Assembly: GCF_001518015.1 (NCBI RefSeq)
Contig: NZ_LPUY01000079.1
Span: 57,665 to 121,664 of the forward strand
DNA length: 64,000 bases
Reading direction: 5' to 3'
From: Tritonibacter horizontis
Lineage (GTDB): Bacteria > Pseudomonadota > Alphaproteobacteria > Rhodobacterales > Rhodobacteraceae
The notes under the pieces: model-generated
Told to the model about the DNA's origin: nothing
Databases searched by the model: none
The model's input: only the letters and a program-made list of their open reading frames with translations
Shown: positions 26,570-35,844 of the stretch, in pieces
Layout: each line of letters opens with the position of its first letter
Numbering within the stretch: position 1 is the first letter of the stretch
Translations under genes and position numbers: made by a program

Positions 26570-27862
26570 TCAGGTCACGGCGCGCAAGTGTTGCCGTGGC
26601 GCTGCTGTGCCTGTCAGAAAGGCATCATAGGGGTCGTCTTCTGCCAGCATCATGTCGACCACCTGACGCAACAATTGCCGCCGTCCGGAGCGCGAATAGA
26701 ACCCGCCCGGAAGCTGTGAGGTTTCCAGCAGATAGCGGCGATATTGTTTGTAGGCGCGACCGTCAGGGCGGGCAGGCGCGGCAAAAAAGTCGGCCAGGGG
26801 CTGGGTCGAGACGAAATCCGGCTTGTCGTAGACCGCCTTGCCAAACACCTTGAGCGGCAATCCGCGCCACAGAACCTGCTGTCCGGCGGTGGAGTTCACG
26901 GTGACCGCGGTGCGGGCCTCGTTCAGCAATTGTGCCAGCTTGCCGCCGCGCACGTAGTGGATGCGATCGGCCACATCATGCGCCCGGGCCAGCCGGTTGA
27001 TTTCCCGGCGCAGTGGCACGCGGCCATCCTCCAGCGGATGTGCCTTGAACACCAGATGATGATGGAGCGGCGCGCTGGCGGCAAATTCGGTAATCACCGT
27101 GTCGAGAAAATCCGTCATGGTGGAAAAAGGGGAATGGCTCTGGAAGGCGCTGTCATGTTCCAGCTGCAGCAGCGCCAGATGATAGGGAAACCCGCCATTG
27201 CGAATGCGCGCCGTCGCGATCCTGCGGTCGAGCGCATGGAGTGGCATCATCAAGAGCCGGCGCAGGTAGAGCTGAAATTCCTTGGTGACCGAGAGCGAGC
27301 GATGGGGGCGGAAGCTGCGATAGCGCCGGTTCCAGAACATCACGAACCAGTGATAGAGCGCGCCGTAGACCACATGCTGGCGGGTGTCGCCCCAATGGGC
27401 CGGGGGCAGGGGCATGTCCAGTTCGCTGCGCGCCAGCGCCTGTTCCATCGCGGCCACCGGCATGTCCATCAGCCGCGAATGGCCGTTGGACCCGCCCCGT
27501 TCGTAGGTGACCCAATAGGGCCGCAAATACCCCTCCTCAAAGACGTGAACGGTGATTTTGCGGCGTCGCGCGATCTCGACCGCCTGCGCATGGATCGGGC
27601 GGGTGTCGCCATAGAGCACGATATCGGTGATGGCGTGGCGTTCCAGCAGCGTCTCAAGATGGGCGGGCCAGTCGTCAAGCGTGCCATTGAAGGGCAGGTA
27701 GCTTGTCCGGTCGCGCCAGAAGGCGGCATCGCCGGCGTTGAAGCCGACCCGGCGCACAGTGCAGCCCGCAGACCGCAGGATTTTGCCAAGTGCCGAGAAA
27801 AACGGGCCGTGCGGCCCCTGCAGGAACAGAAAGCTGCGCGTATCTGCAGGGCGTGAGGGCAT
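26570..27862 (-). CDS. kpsS: Capsular polysaccharide biosynthesis/export protein, KpsS-like
   Basis: 430 residues. KpsS adds the first Kdo to the lysophosphatidylglycerol acceptor of group 2-type capsules. Family signs are FLFLQGPHGPFFSALGKIL at the start, VHVFEEGYLRPYWVTYERGG near residue 125, HHLVFKAHPLEDGR, and TVNSTAGQQVLWRGLPLKVFGKAVYDKPDF. The start at 27862 is preceded by AAAGGAGC; an open upstream extension lacks a ribosome site. It reads towards the export gene with a 96-base gap that contains a small TTTTG/CAAAA hairpin. Confidence 0.9.
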   Translation of the reverse strand: MPSRPADTRSFLFLQGPHGPFFSALGKILRSAGCTVRRVGFNAGDAAFWRDRTSYLPFNGTLDDWPAHLETLLERHAITDIVLYGDTRPIHAQAVEIARRRKITVHVFEEGYLRPYWVTYERGGSNGHSRLMDMPVAAMEQALARSELDMPLPPAHWGDTRQHVVYGALYHWFVMFWNRRYRSFRPHRSLSVTKEFQLYLRRLLMMPLHALDRRIATARIRNGGFPYHLALLQLEHDSAFQSHSPFSTMTDFLDTVITEFAASAPLHHHLVFKAHPLEDGRVPLRREINRLARAHDVADRIHYVRGGKLAQLLNEARTAVTVNSTAGQQVLWRGLPLKVFGKAVYDKPDFVSTQPLADFFAAPARPDGRAYKQYRRYLLETSQLPGGFYSRSGRRQLLRQVVDMMLAEDDPYDAFLTGTAAPRQHLRAVT

Positions 27863-28060
27863 CTGTCGCGGGCTCCTTTGGGGATGCGCTGAAGGCGCTG
27901 AATGGCGTGGCAAGGTTGACGAGACGTAGCGCCATTCTAGGGCAAAACTATGACCAGATGCTTGTAAGCGGCAACCCACCTCTTGAGCCTGGCGCCGACA
28001 GGGGCTAGCTCTTGGCGGATGGCGGGCCTTGATGGCAAGCCCATGCGAAGGAGACGGCCC

Positions 28061-28648
28061 ATGTTCACCGGTATTGTCACCGATGTCGGCACTATCATCG
28101 AGCTGGAGCAGCAGGGCGACCTGCGGGCCCGCATCCAGACCGTGTATGACACCAGCCGCATTGATATGGGGGCCTCGATCGCGTCTGACGGGGTCTGCCT
28201 GACGGTGGTGGGTCTGGGGCCGGATTGGTACGATGTGCAGATCTCGGCCGAGACGGTGTCAAAGACCAACCTCGCGACCTGGGCGGTGGGCAAACGGGTC
28301 AATCTGGAACGGGCGCTCAAGGTCGGCGACGAGCTGGGCGGCCATATCGTGTCGGGCCACGTTGACGGGGTGGCGGAGGTCGTGAGCCTGCGGGACGAGG
28401 GCGACAGCACCCGCGTGACCCTGCGCGCGCCAGAGGCATTGGCGCGGTTTGTGGCCCCCAAGGGCTCGGTTGCGCTGAACGGCACCTCGCTGACCGTGAA
28501 CGAGGTTGAAGGCTGCGACTTCGGCATCAACTTCATTCCGCACACCAAGGAGGTCACGACCTGGGGCGATGTCAGACTGGGCGACCGGGTGAACCTGGAG
28601 ATTGATACGCTGGCCCGCTACGTGGCGCGTCTGCAGGAGATGCAGTGA
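28061..28648 (+). CDS. ribE: Riboflavin synthase alpha subunit
   Basis: 195 residues, two repeated lumazine-binding modules. The first begins MFTGIVTDVGTI and contains SIASDGVCLTVVG; the second has GHIVSGHVDGVAEV and SVALNGTSLTVNEVEG. The enzyme dismutates two lumazine molecules to riboflavin and a pyrimidine. A GAAGGAGA site lies before the ATG. The stop overlaps the start of the following unknown gene (TGATG). No FMN riboswitch signature was found upstream. Confidence 0.95.
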   Translation: MFTGIVTDVGTIIELEQQGDLRARIQTVYDTSRIDMGASIASDGVCLTVVGLGPDWYDVQISAETVSKTNLATWAVGKRVNLERALKVGDELGGHIVSGHVDGVAEVVSLRDEGDSTRVTLRAPEALARFVAPKGSVALNGTSLTVNEVEGCDFGINFIPHTKEVTTWGDVRLGDRVNLEIDTLARYVARLQEMQ

Positions 28649-29241
28649 TGGTCGAGACCAAACAGACCGCCGCGGGTCTGGGGCATAACGGCGGGCCAAG
28701 CATGGAGCCGGGACTGGTCTGGCGCACCCATGCCTGGCGCTCGGCGCAAAAGAAACTGATGCCCAACACCATCCCCAAACTGGTGCTGCAAATGCGCCTG
28801 CAACGGGCGGCGGAGCTTGGCATGGACTACAAAACCTATGCCAAGGTGCGTCAGACCTCCGGTCAGGATGTGTTGGGGTTGTTGTTTTCCTCCAACGCGC
28901 TGCGGCTGTTTGGCAGCCCGCAGCTGCCAGCACCGGAAGCCGCCGTGCTGGAGCGCATTGTACGGGCCGGTCGGCTGGCGTTGGTGCATCGCCCGCAGGA
29001 TCCCGCGCGCGTGTCCGAGGCCAACCCGGCGCTGGACAAGGTGGCACAGGCGCCCTTCTTTACCGAGGGCTGGGGCCAGATCCGGGACCGGGTGCAGGGG
29101 ATCATGCGCCAGCGCGGGCTGCCGGGGGCGTCTGTCGTGGTGATCGGCGCGGCTCCGCTCGAACAGGAGTGGAGCACGGCAGGGCGCGCGGCGGCCTATC
29201 TTTGCGCGTCAGAGTATTTCAGCGGTCAGGCCGGCCGCTGA
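28648..29241 (+). CDS. Unknown protein coupled to ribE
   Basis: 197 residues. The ATG at 28648 uses the last base of the ribE stop (TGATG), so translation is coupled. The N-terminus carries GLGHNGGPSMEPG, a short motif also seen at the start of various alphaproteobacterial proteins. A basic helical middle (AWRSAQKKLMPNTIPKLVLQMRLQRAAELGMDYKTYAKVR) and a C-terminal part with ASVVVIGAAPLEQEWSTAGRAA follow. There is no membrane segment. I do not recognise an enzyme family; the coupling suggests a role near flavin synthesis or simply a conserved lineage gene. Confidence 0.7.
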   Translation: MVETKQTAAGLGHNGGPSMEPGLVWRTHAWRSAQKKLMPNTIPKLVLQMRLQRAAELGMDYKTYAKVRQTSGQDVLGLLFSSNALRLFGSPQLPAPEAAVLERIVRAGRLALVHRPQDPARVSEANPALDKVAQAPFFTEGWGQIRDRVQGIMRQRGLPGASVVVIGAAPLEQEWSTAGRAAAYLCASEYFSGQAGR

Positions 29242-29576
29242 CACCGCGCCACTGCGTCACGACCGCGCGAGACCACCGTGCGGGGACACGGAGGGGCACT
29301 GGGGACAGGGGAAAACCGGCAAACCGGCAGCGCGGCTTTGTTCTCGGGGGGGCTGCCCCTCGGGATGGTTGCACTGATATGGCGTGAGATTGCCGGGTCT
29401 GTGCGGTTTCGCACATTGGGCGTGCTGGGGAATTGCCTCGAATTTGCCGGGCACGGCCCTGCAATTGCCGCTTGCGGGCTGGTATTCGCGCCTGACGTGG
29501 TCTATCTCGGCTGGCACACCACAGGCGCAGGAGGGAGGGTCCGACTGCGCCCCCCTGAGCGAAAGGCCTGCCGCCC
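29242..29576. other. Gene-free gap before ribB
   Basis: 335 bases. It contains an open frame (29278-29580) that overlaps the ribB start and shows no family resemblance. I looked for an FMN riboswitch and saw none. A GGAGGGAGGG run near 29535 is too far from the ribB ATG to be its ribosome site. Confidence 0.5.
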
Positions 29577-30701
29577 ATGAGCTATGAAACGCCCGGTCCT
29601 GTCGAAGCCGAACTGCGCGATGCCATCAGCCCGATCGAGGATATCATCGAGGATGCCCGCAAGGGTAAGATGTATATCCTCGTCGATCATGAAGATCGCG
29701 AGAACGAAGGCGACCTGATCATCGCGGCGGAATTTGCCGATGCGGCTGCGATCAATTTCATGGCCACCCACGGGCGGGGCCTGATTTGCCTGCCGATGAC
29801 GGCCGAGCGGATCGACCGGCTGGGCCTGCCGATGATGGCGGTGAACAATTCCTCACGTCACGAGACCGCCTTTACCGTCTCCATCGAGGCGCGCGAAGGG
29901 GTTTCGACCGGGATCTCTGCCGGGGATCGGGCGCTGACGGTGGCAGCTGCGATCAACGAGCAGAACACGATGACGGCAATTGCCACGCCCGGTCACGTAT
30001 TCCCACTGCGCGCCAAGCGGGGCGGCGTGCTGGTCCGGGCTGGCCACACCGAAGCGGCGGTCGATATCTCGCGTCTGGCGGGGCTGAACCCGTCAGCGGT
30101 GATCTGCGAGATCATGAAAGAGGATGGCACCATGGCGCGGCTGCCGGATCTGGTGGCATTCGCCAAGACCCATGACATGAAGATCGGGACGATTTCGGAC
30201 CTGATCTCCTATCGGACAAAGAACGACAATCTTGTGGATGAGACCGGTCATTCCACTGTGACCTCGGAATACGGCGGCGATTGGGACATGCGGCTGTTCA
30301 CCGACCAGACCCATGGCGTGGAGCATGTCGTCTTGATCAAGGGCGACATTACGACACCTGAACCTGTGTTGACGCGGACCCATGCGCTGCACGAAGCCTC
30401 TGACCTGCTGGGGCTGGGGCCAAAGCCTGCGGGCGAATTGCCCCGCGCGATGGAGCTGATCGCGGCCGAGGGCCGGGGGATCGTTTGTCTGTTCCGCCAG
30501 CCACGCAATGCGCTTTACGCGGCCGAGGACGACGGGCCGCGCACCATCAAGCAAACCGGGCTTGGCGCGCAAATTCTGAATAAACTCGGCGTCGAAGAGC
30601 TGATCCTGCTCACCGACTCGCCGCAAACCAAGTACCTAGGGCTGGATGCCTATGGGCTGTCGATTGTCGGCACCCGCCCGATTCTGACCTCTGAAACCTG
30701 A
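29577..30701 (+). CDS. ribB: 3,4-dihydroxy-2-butanone 4-phosphate synthase with degenerate GTP cyclohydrolase II domain
   Basis: 374 residues. The N-terminal RibB half is intact: [61 protein letters not shown] and [11 protein letters not shown], which hold the acidic active-site and phosphate-binding residues. The C-terminal part is related to RibA ([17 protein letters not shown]), but the zinc-binding Cys cluster of real GTP cyclohydrolase II (GD..xxxRCDC) is absent, replaced by [13 protein letters not shown]. Thus only the RibB reaction is expected, as in other alphaproteobacterial RibBX proteins. It precedes ribH by 15 bases. Confidence 0.93.
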   Translation: MSYETPGPVEAELRDAISPIEDIIEDARKGKMYILVDHEDRENEGDLIIAAEFADAAAINFMATHGRGLICLPMTAERIDRLGLPMMAVNNSSRHETAFTVSIEAREGVSTGISAGDRALTVAAAINEQNTMTAIATPGHVFPLRAKRGGVLVRAGHTEAAVDISRLAGLNPSAVICEIMKEDGTMARLPDLVAFAKTHDMKIGTISDLISYRTKNDNLVDETGHSTVTSEYGGDWDMRLFTDQTHGVEHVVLIKGDITTPEPVLTRTHALHEASDLLGLGPKPAGELPRAMELIAAEGRGIVCLFRQPRNALYAAEDDGPRTIKQTGLGAQILNKLGVEELILLTDSPQTKYLGLDAYGLSIVGTRPILTSET

Positions 30702-30716
30702 AGGAGCCCTGCGCTA

Positions 30717-31240
30717 TGGCCGGACAAGAAACCCATTACATCCTGCCGCGGCCGGAGTTTGACAAGCCGGTGAAGCTTTTGATCGTGGTGTCGCCTTACT
30801 ACAAGGACATTGCCGACAATATGGTGGCCGGGGCCGTCGCGGAAATCGAGGCGGTGGGCGGCAGCTATGAGCTGATCGAAGTGCCCGGAGCGCTGGAAAT
30901 TCCCACCGCCATCGGCATTTCGGACCGGGCCGCGAATTTCGACGGGTTCGTGGCGCTGGGCTGCGTGATCCGGGGTGAGACCACGCATTACGATACGGTC
31001 TGCAACGATTCCAGCCGGGCGCTGCAGCTTCTCGGATTGCAGGGGCTGTGCATCGGCAATGGGATCCTGACGGTGGAGAACCGCGATCAGGCGGTTGTCC
31101 GGGCCGACCCACAGGGCCAGAACAAGGGGGGCGGCGCTGCGGCTGCGGCCTTGCATCTGATCGCACTGGCGCGTAAGTGGGGCGCCCAGACCAAGGGAGT
31201 CGGCTTCAAGCCGTCCTCCGACTCCTATCGGCTCGCTTAA
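30717..31240 (+). CDS. ribH: 6,7-dimethyl-8-ribityllumazine synthase
   Basis: 174 residues. It condenses the RibB product with the RibD product to make lumazine, the substrate of RibE. Characteristic segments are LLIVVSPYYKDIADNMVAGA, VPGALEIPTAI, FVALGCVIRGETTHYDTVCNDSS and GNGILTVENRDQA. The length fits the longer, decamer- or capsid-forming class. AAGGAGCCC precedes the ATG. nusB follows 23 bases later. Confidence 0.95.
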
Positions 31241-31263
31241 TCTCAAAAACGGATCAACCTCGC

Positions 31264-31758
31264 ATGACCTCGAAAGACGCCTCTCAACCGGTTCAGAAAC
31301 CGGGCAAGAACAAGACGCAGGCCCGCTCTGCCGCGCGTCTTTACGCGGTGCAGGCCCTGTTCCAGATGGAACAAAGCGACCAGTCCTTTGACAAGGTGAT
31401 CGTGGAATTCGAAGATCACCGGTTTGGCGCCGTCTATGACGAGGACGAATATGCCGAAGGGGATCCGAAGCTGTTCCGCAAGCTGGTGCGCGAAGCGGTG
31501 AACCATCAGGCCAAGATCGACCAGATGACCGACCGGGCCCTGGTGGCGAAATGGCCGATCGCGCGCATTGACCCGACGCTGCGGGCGCTGTTCCGGGCCT
31601 CCGGTGCGGAACTCCTGGAGAGCGATACCCCGGTCAAGGTCGTCATCAACGAATTCGTCGATATCGCGCGGGCCTTCTTTCCCGAAGGCAAAGAGCCGAG
31701 CTTTGTCAACGGGGTGCTCGATCATATGGCGCGCGAGGCGCGGCCCGAGGCCTTTTGA
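31264..31758 (+). CDS. nusB: Transcription antitermination protein NusB
   Basis: 164 residues, all-helical. NusB binds boxA RNA with NusE (S10) in rRNA antitermination complexes. Family signs are ARSAARLYAVQALFQMEQS at the start, ARIDPTLRALFRASGAELL, PVKVVINEFVDIARAFFP and FVNGVLDHMAREARP. The ATG at 31264 fits the family N-terminus. The ribH-nusB pairing is widely conserved. It is followed by a strong terminator at 31822. Confidence 0.95.
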   Translation: MTSKDASQPVQKPGKNKTQARSAARLYAVQALFQMEQSDQSFDKVIVEFEDHRFGAVYDEDEYAEGDPKLFRKLVREAVNHQAKIDQMTDRALVAKWPIARIDPTLRALFRASGAELLESDTPVKVVINEFVDIARAFFPEGKEPSFVNGVLDHMAREARPEAF

Positions 31759-31821
31759 TCGCGGCGGATCTGGACGGGCTGCTATCTGACGGAAGCCCAA
31801 GGCCGTTTTGGACAATTTCAC

Positions 31822-31852
31822 AGGCGCGTTGCAGTGGCGGCGCGCCTTTTTT
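31822..31852 (+). terminator. Terminator of the rib-nusB operon
   Basis: AGGCGCG and CGCGCCT form a stem with a 12-base loop, directly followed by TTTTTT. It lies 64 bases after nusB. Confidence 0.8.
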
Positions 31853-32380
31853 GATGCGGTCCCGACGGGACGCGCGGCCGTGCGATGACGCCGCGCGATC
31901 CGGCTGCGCGGCTATGCGTACGCACAAATTTTAGTCGAAATTTGCGTTGACGCGCGAAACCTGTCAGCCTGACGTCACGACCGGTCCTGTCCTTGCGGCA
32001 CGGGCCGGTCGACCCGGAAACAAATCGCCCGCAGGGGCTGGCAGACACAGGAGGGGACGTGTTTCACAACTATAGGGCGCCGACAGATCCGGCGCATGAG
32101 GTCGCGTTGCTGAGGCGGGCTGAATTGGTTCAGGCCGACGTGGCAGACCTACGTGGCAGACCGACGCGGCAAAACTGGTCGCTATCGACAGGGGGGCCGG
32201 GGACAGGCGGCCGAAGACAGGGCACGGGAGACAGTCGGCGCACTGGCCCACGCCTCGGGGCGTCGAACGACGTTTGGGCCGCAAACCGCGTGTATGTCGC
32301 CGCAGATCGTCCCGCTTCGACACGTTTCCACCGTGAATATTGATTGACGACCTGAAACCTTTAAATGAAAGGCGGCAGAA
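31853..32380. other. Long leader of the BCCT gene with small repeats
   Basis: 528 bases without a gene. An inverted repeat CAAATTT / AAATTTG (31925-31944) is operator-like. ACGTGGCAGACC occurs at 32138 and 32151 (13-base period), with a weak third copy at 32164. A weak promoter candidate TTGATT..16..TAAATG lies just before the transporter start. Confidence 0.45.
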
Positions 32381-34030
32381 ATGACCGACCCTACGACGGA
32401 AACGTCCGACGGCATTCCAAGTCCGGACGGCGCTGCGCATATCATCGATACCAATTACGAAATCGGGCAGGACAATGTGGAAGGGAATGTCGGGCCATTT
32501 GGGTTTGATATTCACAACCCGGTGTTCGCGATCTCCGGCCTCGCCATCGTGGCCTTTGTCTTTTACACGCTCGCGTTGCCCGAGCAATCGAACGATGTTT
32601 TCAAATGGCTGTTCAGCTTTGTGACCAAGGGGTTCGACTGGTTCTTCCTTGGCGCGGCGAACATCTTTGTTCTCTTCTGTCTGTTTCTCATCGTTTCGCC
32701 GCTCGGCAAAGTGCGCCTTGGGGGCACAGAAGCGGTGCCGGATTATTCCTATATCGGCTGGTTCGCGATGTTGTTCGCGGCCGGCATGGGCATTGGCCTG
32801 ATGTTCTATGGCGTGTCCGAACCGCTGAGCCATTTTGCCTCCTCGATGGGCGGCACGGCGACCGAGGGCGGGCTGCGCACGGACTGGGCCCCCTTGGGGG
32901 CGGCGTCTGGTGACGAGGCGGCGGCGATGCGGCTTGGCATGGCGGCCACGATCTTTCACTGGGGGCTGCACCCTTGGGCGATCTATGCTGTTGTGGCACT
33001 GGCGCTGGCGCTGTTCAGCTACAACAAGGGCCTGCCGCTGACGATCCGGTCCGCCTTTTATCCGATCTTTGGCGATGCGGTCTGGGGCTGGGTCGGTCAC
33101 GTGATTGATATCCTTGCGGTCTTTGCCACGTTGTTCGGGCTTGCGACCTCGCTGGGGTTTGGCGCAACCCAGGCGAGCGCTGGCCTGAACGAGCTGTTTG
33201 GCCTGCCGTTGGGGTCGACCACCGAAGTGCTTTTGATTTCCGGGATTACGGCCATCGCGCTGGTGTCGGTCCTGCGGGGTCTTGATGGCGGGGTAAAGAT
33301 CCTGTCGGAGATCAACATGGGGCTTGCCTTCGTGTTGCTGATCTTTGTGCTGCTGGTGGGGCCGACGGTGTTTTTGCTGTCGCTGTTCTGGGATTCGCTG
33401 CTGGCCTATGTTCAGTATCTGCCGGCGCTGTCGAACCCGGTGGGCCGTGAGGATGTGAACTTCAGCCAGGGCTGGACCTCGTTCTACTGGGCCTGGTGGA
33501 TCTCCTGGTCGCCCTTCGTCGGCATGTTCATCGCCCGCGTCAGCCGGGGGCGGACCGTGCGGGAATTCATCATCTGCGTGCTGTTGATCCCGTCGATGGT
33601 CTGCGTGCTCTGGATGAGTGTGTTTGGGGGGACTGCGATCTATCAGGTGGTCAGCGATGGCTACACCGTTGCGCAGGAGGCGGCGCTGGAACTGCAATTG
33701 TTCAAGATGCTGGATGTCTTGCCGCTGGCGGGGATCACGTCGCTGGTCGGGATCGTTCTGGTGATCGTGTTCTTCGTCACCTCGTCCGACTCCGGCTCCC
33801 TGGTGATCGACACCATCACTGCGGGCGGCAAGGTCGACGCACCGGTGCCGCAGCGGGCCTTCTGGTGCATCTTCGAGGGGGCGGTCGCGATTGTGCTGCT
33901 GCTGAGCGCGGGCGGCTTGAACTCACTGCAGTCGATGGTGATTTCGACCGGCCTGCCGTTCACGGTCGTGCTGCTGGTGATGTGCTACGCGATCCTGCGC
34001 GGCCTGATGAGCGAGAAGCGACACGCCTGA
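32381..34030 (+). CDS. BCCT family betaine/choline/carnitine-type transporter
   Basis: 549 residues, about twelve membrane segments, with the N-terminal hydrophilic tail usual in this family. Landmarks are the GMGIGLMFYGVSEPLSHF segment (glycine-rich substrate helix), HWGLHPWAIYAVVALALA, and the Trp-rich motif FYWAWWISWSPFVGMFIARVSRGRT, which is the BCCT signature around TM8, followed by FFVTSSDSGSLVIDTI. BCCT carriers take up betaine, choline, carnitine or DMSP with Na+ or H+; which one is unknown. AAAGGCGG lies ahead of the ATG. It ends at a strong terminator. Confidence 0.94.
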   Translation: MTDPTTETSDGIPSPDGAAHIIDTNYEIGQDNVEGNVGPFGFDIHNPVFAISGLAIVAFVFYTLALPEQSNDVFKWLFSFVTKGFDWFFLGAANIFVLFCLFLIVSPLGKVRLGGTEAVPDYSYIGWFAMLFAAGMGIGLMFYGVSEPLSHFASSMGGTATEGGLRTDWAPLGAASGDEAAAMRLGMAATIFHWGLHPWAIYAVVALALALFSYNKGLPLTIRSAFYPIFGDAVWGWVGHVIDILAVFATLFGLATSLGFGATQASAGLNELFGLPLGSTTEVLLISGITAIALVSVLRGLDGGVKILSEINMGLAFVLLIFVLLVGPTVFLLSLFWDSLLAYVQYLPALSNPVGREDVNFSQGWTSFYWAWWISWSPFVGMFIARVSRGRTVREFIICVLLIPSMVCVLWMSVFGGTAIYQVVSDGYTVAQEAALELQLFKMLDVLPLAGITSLVGIVLVIVFFVTSSDSGSLVIDTITAGGKVDAPVPQRAFWCIFEGAVAIVLLLSAGGLNSLQSMVISTGLPFTVVLLVMCYAILRGLMSEKRHA

Positions 34031-34064
34031 TCTTTTTTGGCGCGTTGCCATGACACCCAGATTG

Positions 34065-34098
34065 CGGCGCCTCCCTGAAAAGGGGGGGCGCCGTTTTT
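34065..34098 (+). terminator. Terminator after the BCCT gene
   Basis: CGGCGCCTCCCT, a GAAA tetraloop, AGGGGGGGCGCCG and then TTTTT. It is a near-perfect long stem 35 bases after the stop. It may also serve the convergent cyclase. Confidence 0.88.
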
Positions 34099-34119
34099 GT
34101 GGCGGGTGGCCGAGGCCGG

Positions 34120-35670
34120 TCAGGTCTTTTGATTCTGGCCCAGCAGCGCCTCCAGCTGCGCGCGCGTGATGTCATCCAGCCGGTCCAGATGCACGGTCAG
34201 GCTTTTGCCATCGGTGCTGGTCTCGGTCGGGGGCAGGGGGCCATTGCGGCCCGGCGCAATCGCATAAGGGTGCACATCGCGCGAGATGCCTTTGAACTGC
34301 ATCGGGGGCATCGGTTCGGCCACCACAAAGTCGCGCACATGGGCATAGGTCTCATGGCTCATCACGATGCCGCCGGGTTCGGCCGCCGCTTCAAGCCGCG
34401 CGGCCAGGTTCGCCTCGGCGCCAATGATGGTGTAATCCATCCGCGCCTCAGAGCCGAAATTCCCCACGTTGCAATAGCCGGTGTTGATGCCGATGCGGGC
34501 GCGGAACGGGCGGTCGATGCCACGGGCGCGCCATTCCTGCTCCAGCTGGCCAAGCCGCTCTTGCATTTCCAGCGCCATGCGGACGCAGGCACGGGCATCC
34601 TCGACCGCTCCCAAGGTTTCCGGGTCGCCAAAGAAGGCCACGATGGCATCGCCGATGAATTTGTCGATGGTGGCGCCGTGTTTGGCGGCAATGGTGGACA
34701 TTTCGGTGAAGTATTCGTTCAGCAGAGCGGTCAGTTCCTCGGGCTGCAGGGTCTCGGCGGTCTGGGTGAAATCCTTGATGTCGGAAAAGAACACCGTCAG
34801 CTTTTTACGCTCGGTCGAAATGGAGGCGTCCTTCTCCCCGGAAAAGATAGACCGATAGACCTGCGGCGACAGATACCGCGAAATCTTCATCGAGATGCCG
34901 GCGAGGAATTCATTGTTGGAGGCAAGTTCCTCGCTGATTTTCTTGAACCGGTTGGCCAGACGCAATTGGTGGAGCGCAAAGACGACGCCAAAGGTGCCCG
35001 CAACGATCATATAGGCCAGCAGGTGGCTAAAGGACATCAGGCTGACGGCCACGGGCTGACTGATGCTATAGGATTGAACCCCGCGAATATCCCCCACCTG
35101 CCAATCGGTTTTCGGGCTGCCGGGGTGGCTGTTGTGACAGGCGACGCAGGCCTCTTCCATGATCACGGGGGTGACCATCGTGACATGGTGCGACCGCCAG
35201 TCAGCGGCTTCCCCCCGAAAGAACATGTAGTGATCCGTGGCGCCATTGCGGTAGCGGTCCAGCGCCGTTGTCTCTGCCTCGGTCAGCAGTTTCTGATCGC
35301 GTCCGTCGAACGGATAATCCGACGCAAACCGATAGGACACATCCAGCCCGTGGGCCGCGATCTCGTCGCCAAGCTCGATCGACATGGTGGCTGGAATAGG
35401 TATCGCGCCGTCGAGGTCGTGGTAATCATGGGTGGCGATCGTTGGGGTGTCAGGATCAATGCGCGCAATGACGTTGCGCGCGTAATATCCGCGAACCGTG
35501 TCGAGCACCGCATCCAGCGCCTGCCCCTGACGGCGCAGCGATTGATCGGTAATCGCCATCATGTCGAGCCAGACCACCACAGGCAGCGTCAGAATTGCCA
35601 GCGCGATGCCCCAGTTGATCAGATGGGGCTGGTTCACGAGGAAGCGGCCGATACGGCGTGTGAGTGTCAT
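34120..35670 (-). CDS. Membrane adenylate cyclase with DUF3365 heme-type sensor domain
   Basis: 516 residues. TM1 is at about 19-40 and TM2 at about 213-235. Between them lies a periplasmic DUF3365-like domain whose C-terminal part carries CVACH (Cys175, Cys178, His179), the c-type heme attachment pattern, then a PGSPKTDWQVGDIRGV motif. The cytoplasmic side has a class III cyclase domain with metal Asp296 (VFFSDIKDF) and Asp341 (KFIGDAIVAFFGD). Lys337 and Asp412 predict ATP as substrate. It likely reports redox, gas or ligand state through cAMP. It is convergent with the BCCT gene. Confidence 0.9.
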   Translation of the reverse strand: MTLTRRIGRFLVNQPHLINWGIALAILTLPVVVWLDMMAITDQSLRRQGQALDAVLDTVRGYYARNVIARIDPDTPTIATHDYHDLDGAIPIPATMSIELGDEIAAHGLDVSYRFASDYPFDGRDQKLLTEAETTALDRYRNGATDHYMFFRGEAADWRSHHVTMVTPVIMEEACVACHNSHPGSPKTDWQVGDIRGVQSYSISQPVAVSLMSFSHLLAYMIVAGTFGVVFALHQLRLANRFKKISEELASNNEFLAGISMKISRYLSPQVYRSIFSGEKDASISTERKKLTVFFSDIKDFTQTAETLQPEELTALLNEYFTEMSTIAAKHGATIDKFIGDAIVAFFGDPETLGAVEDARACVRMALEMQERLGQLEQEWRARGIDRPFRARIGINTGYCNVGNFGSEARMDYTIIGAEANLAARLEAAAEPGGIVMSHETYAHVRDFVVAEPMPPMQFKGISRDVHPYAIAPGRNGPLPPTETSTDGKSLTVHLDRLDDITRAQLEALLGQNQKT

Positions 35671-35844
35671 GGAGCTCTGTTTTCCCTTCAGGCTTGCCTT
35701 GGTTTGCCGCGGATCCGGCCCTCGCTATCGGCTATCTGCCTTATTCTACGTCACAGGGCGAGAAAATCGTCGCTGCAATCTCACTGAAACTGGAATTTAA
35801 TCGGGGTCAGGCTATCTTTGAAAAATGCTGTCAGGGAGGACGCG

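Noticed and set aside
27863..28060. Possible FMN riboswitch before ribE or ribB
   Set aside because: None of the conserved RFN stem-loop strings could be found in either leader.
29278..29580. A 100-codon frame before ribB
   Set aside because: Overlaps the ribB start, low-quality composition, no ribosome site.
31964..33697. A 577-codon minus-strand open frame
   Set aside because: Its product is Gln/Arg/His/Pro-rich nonsense lying opposite the BCCT transporter gene.
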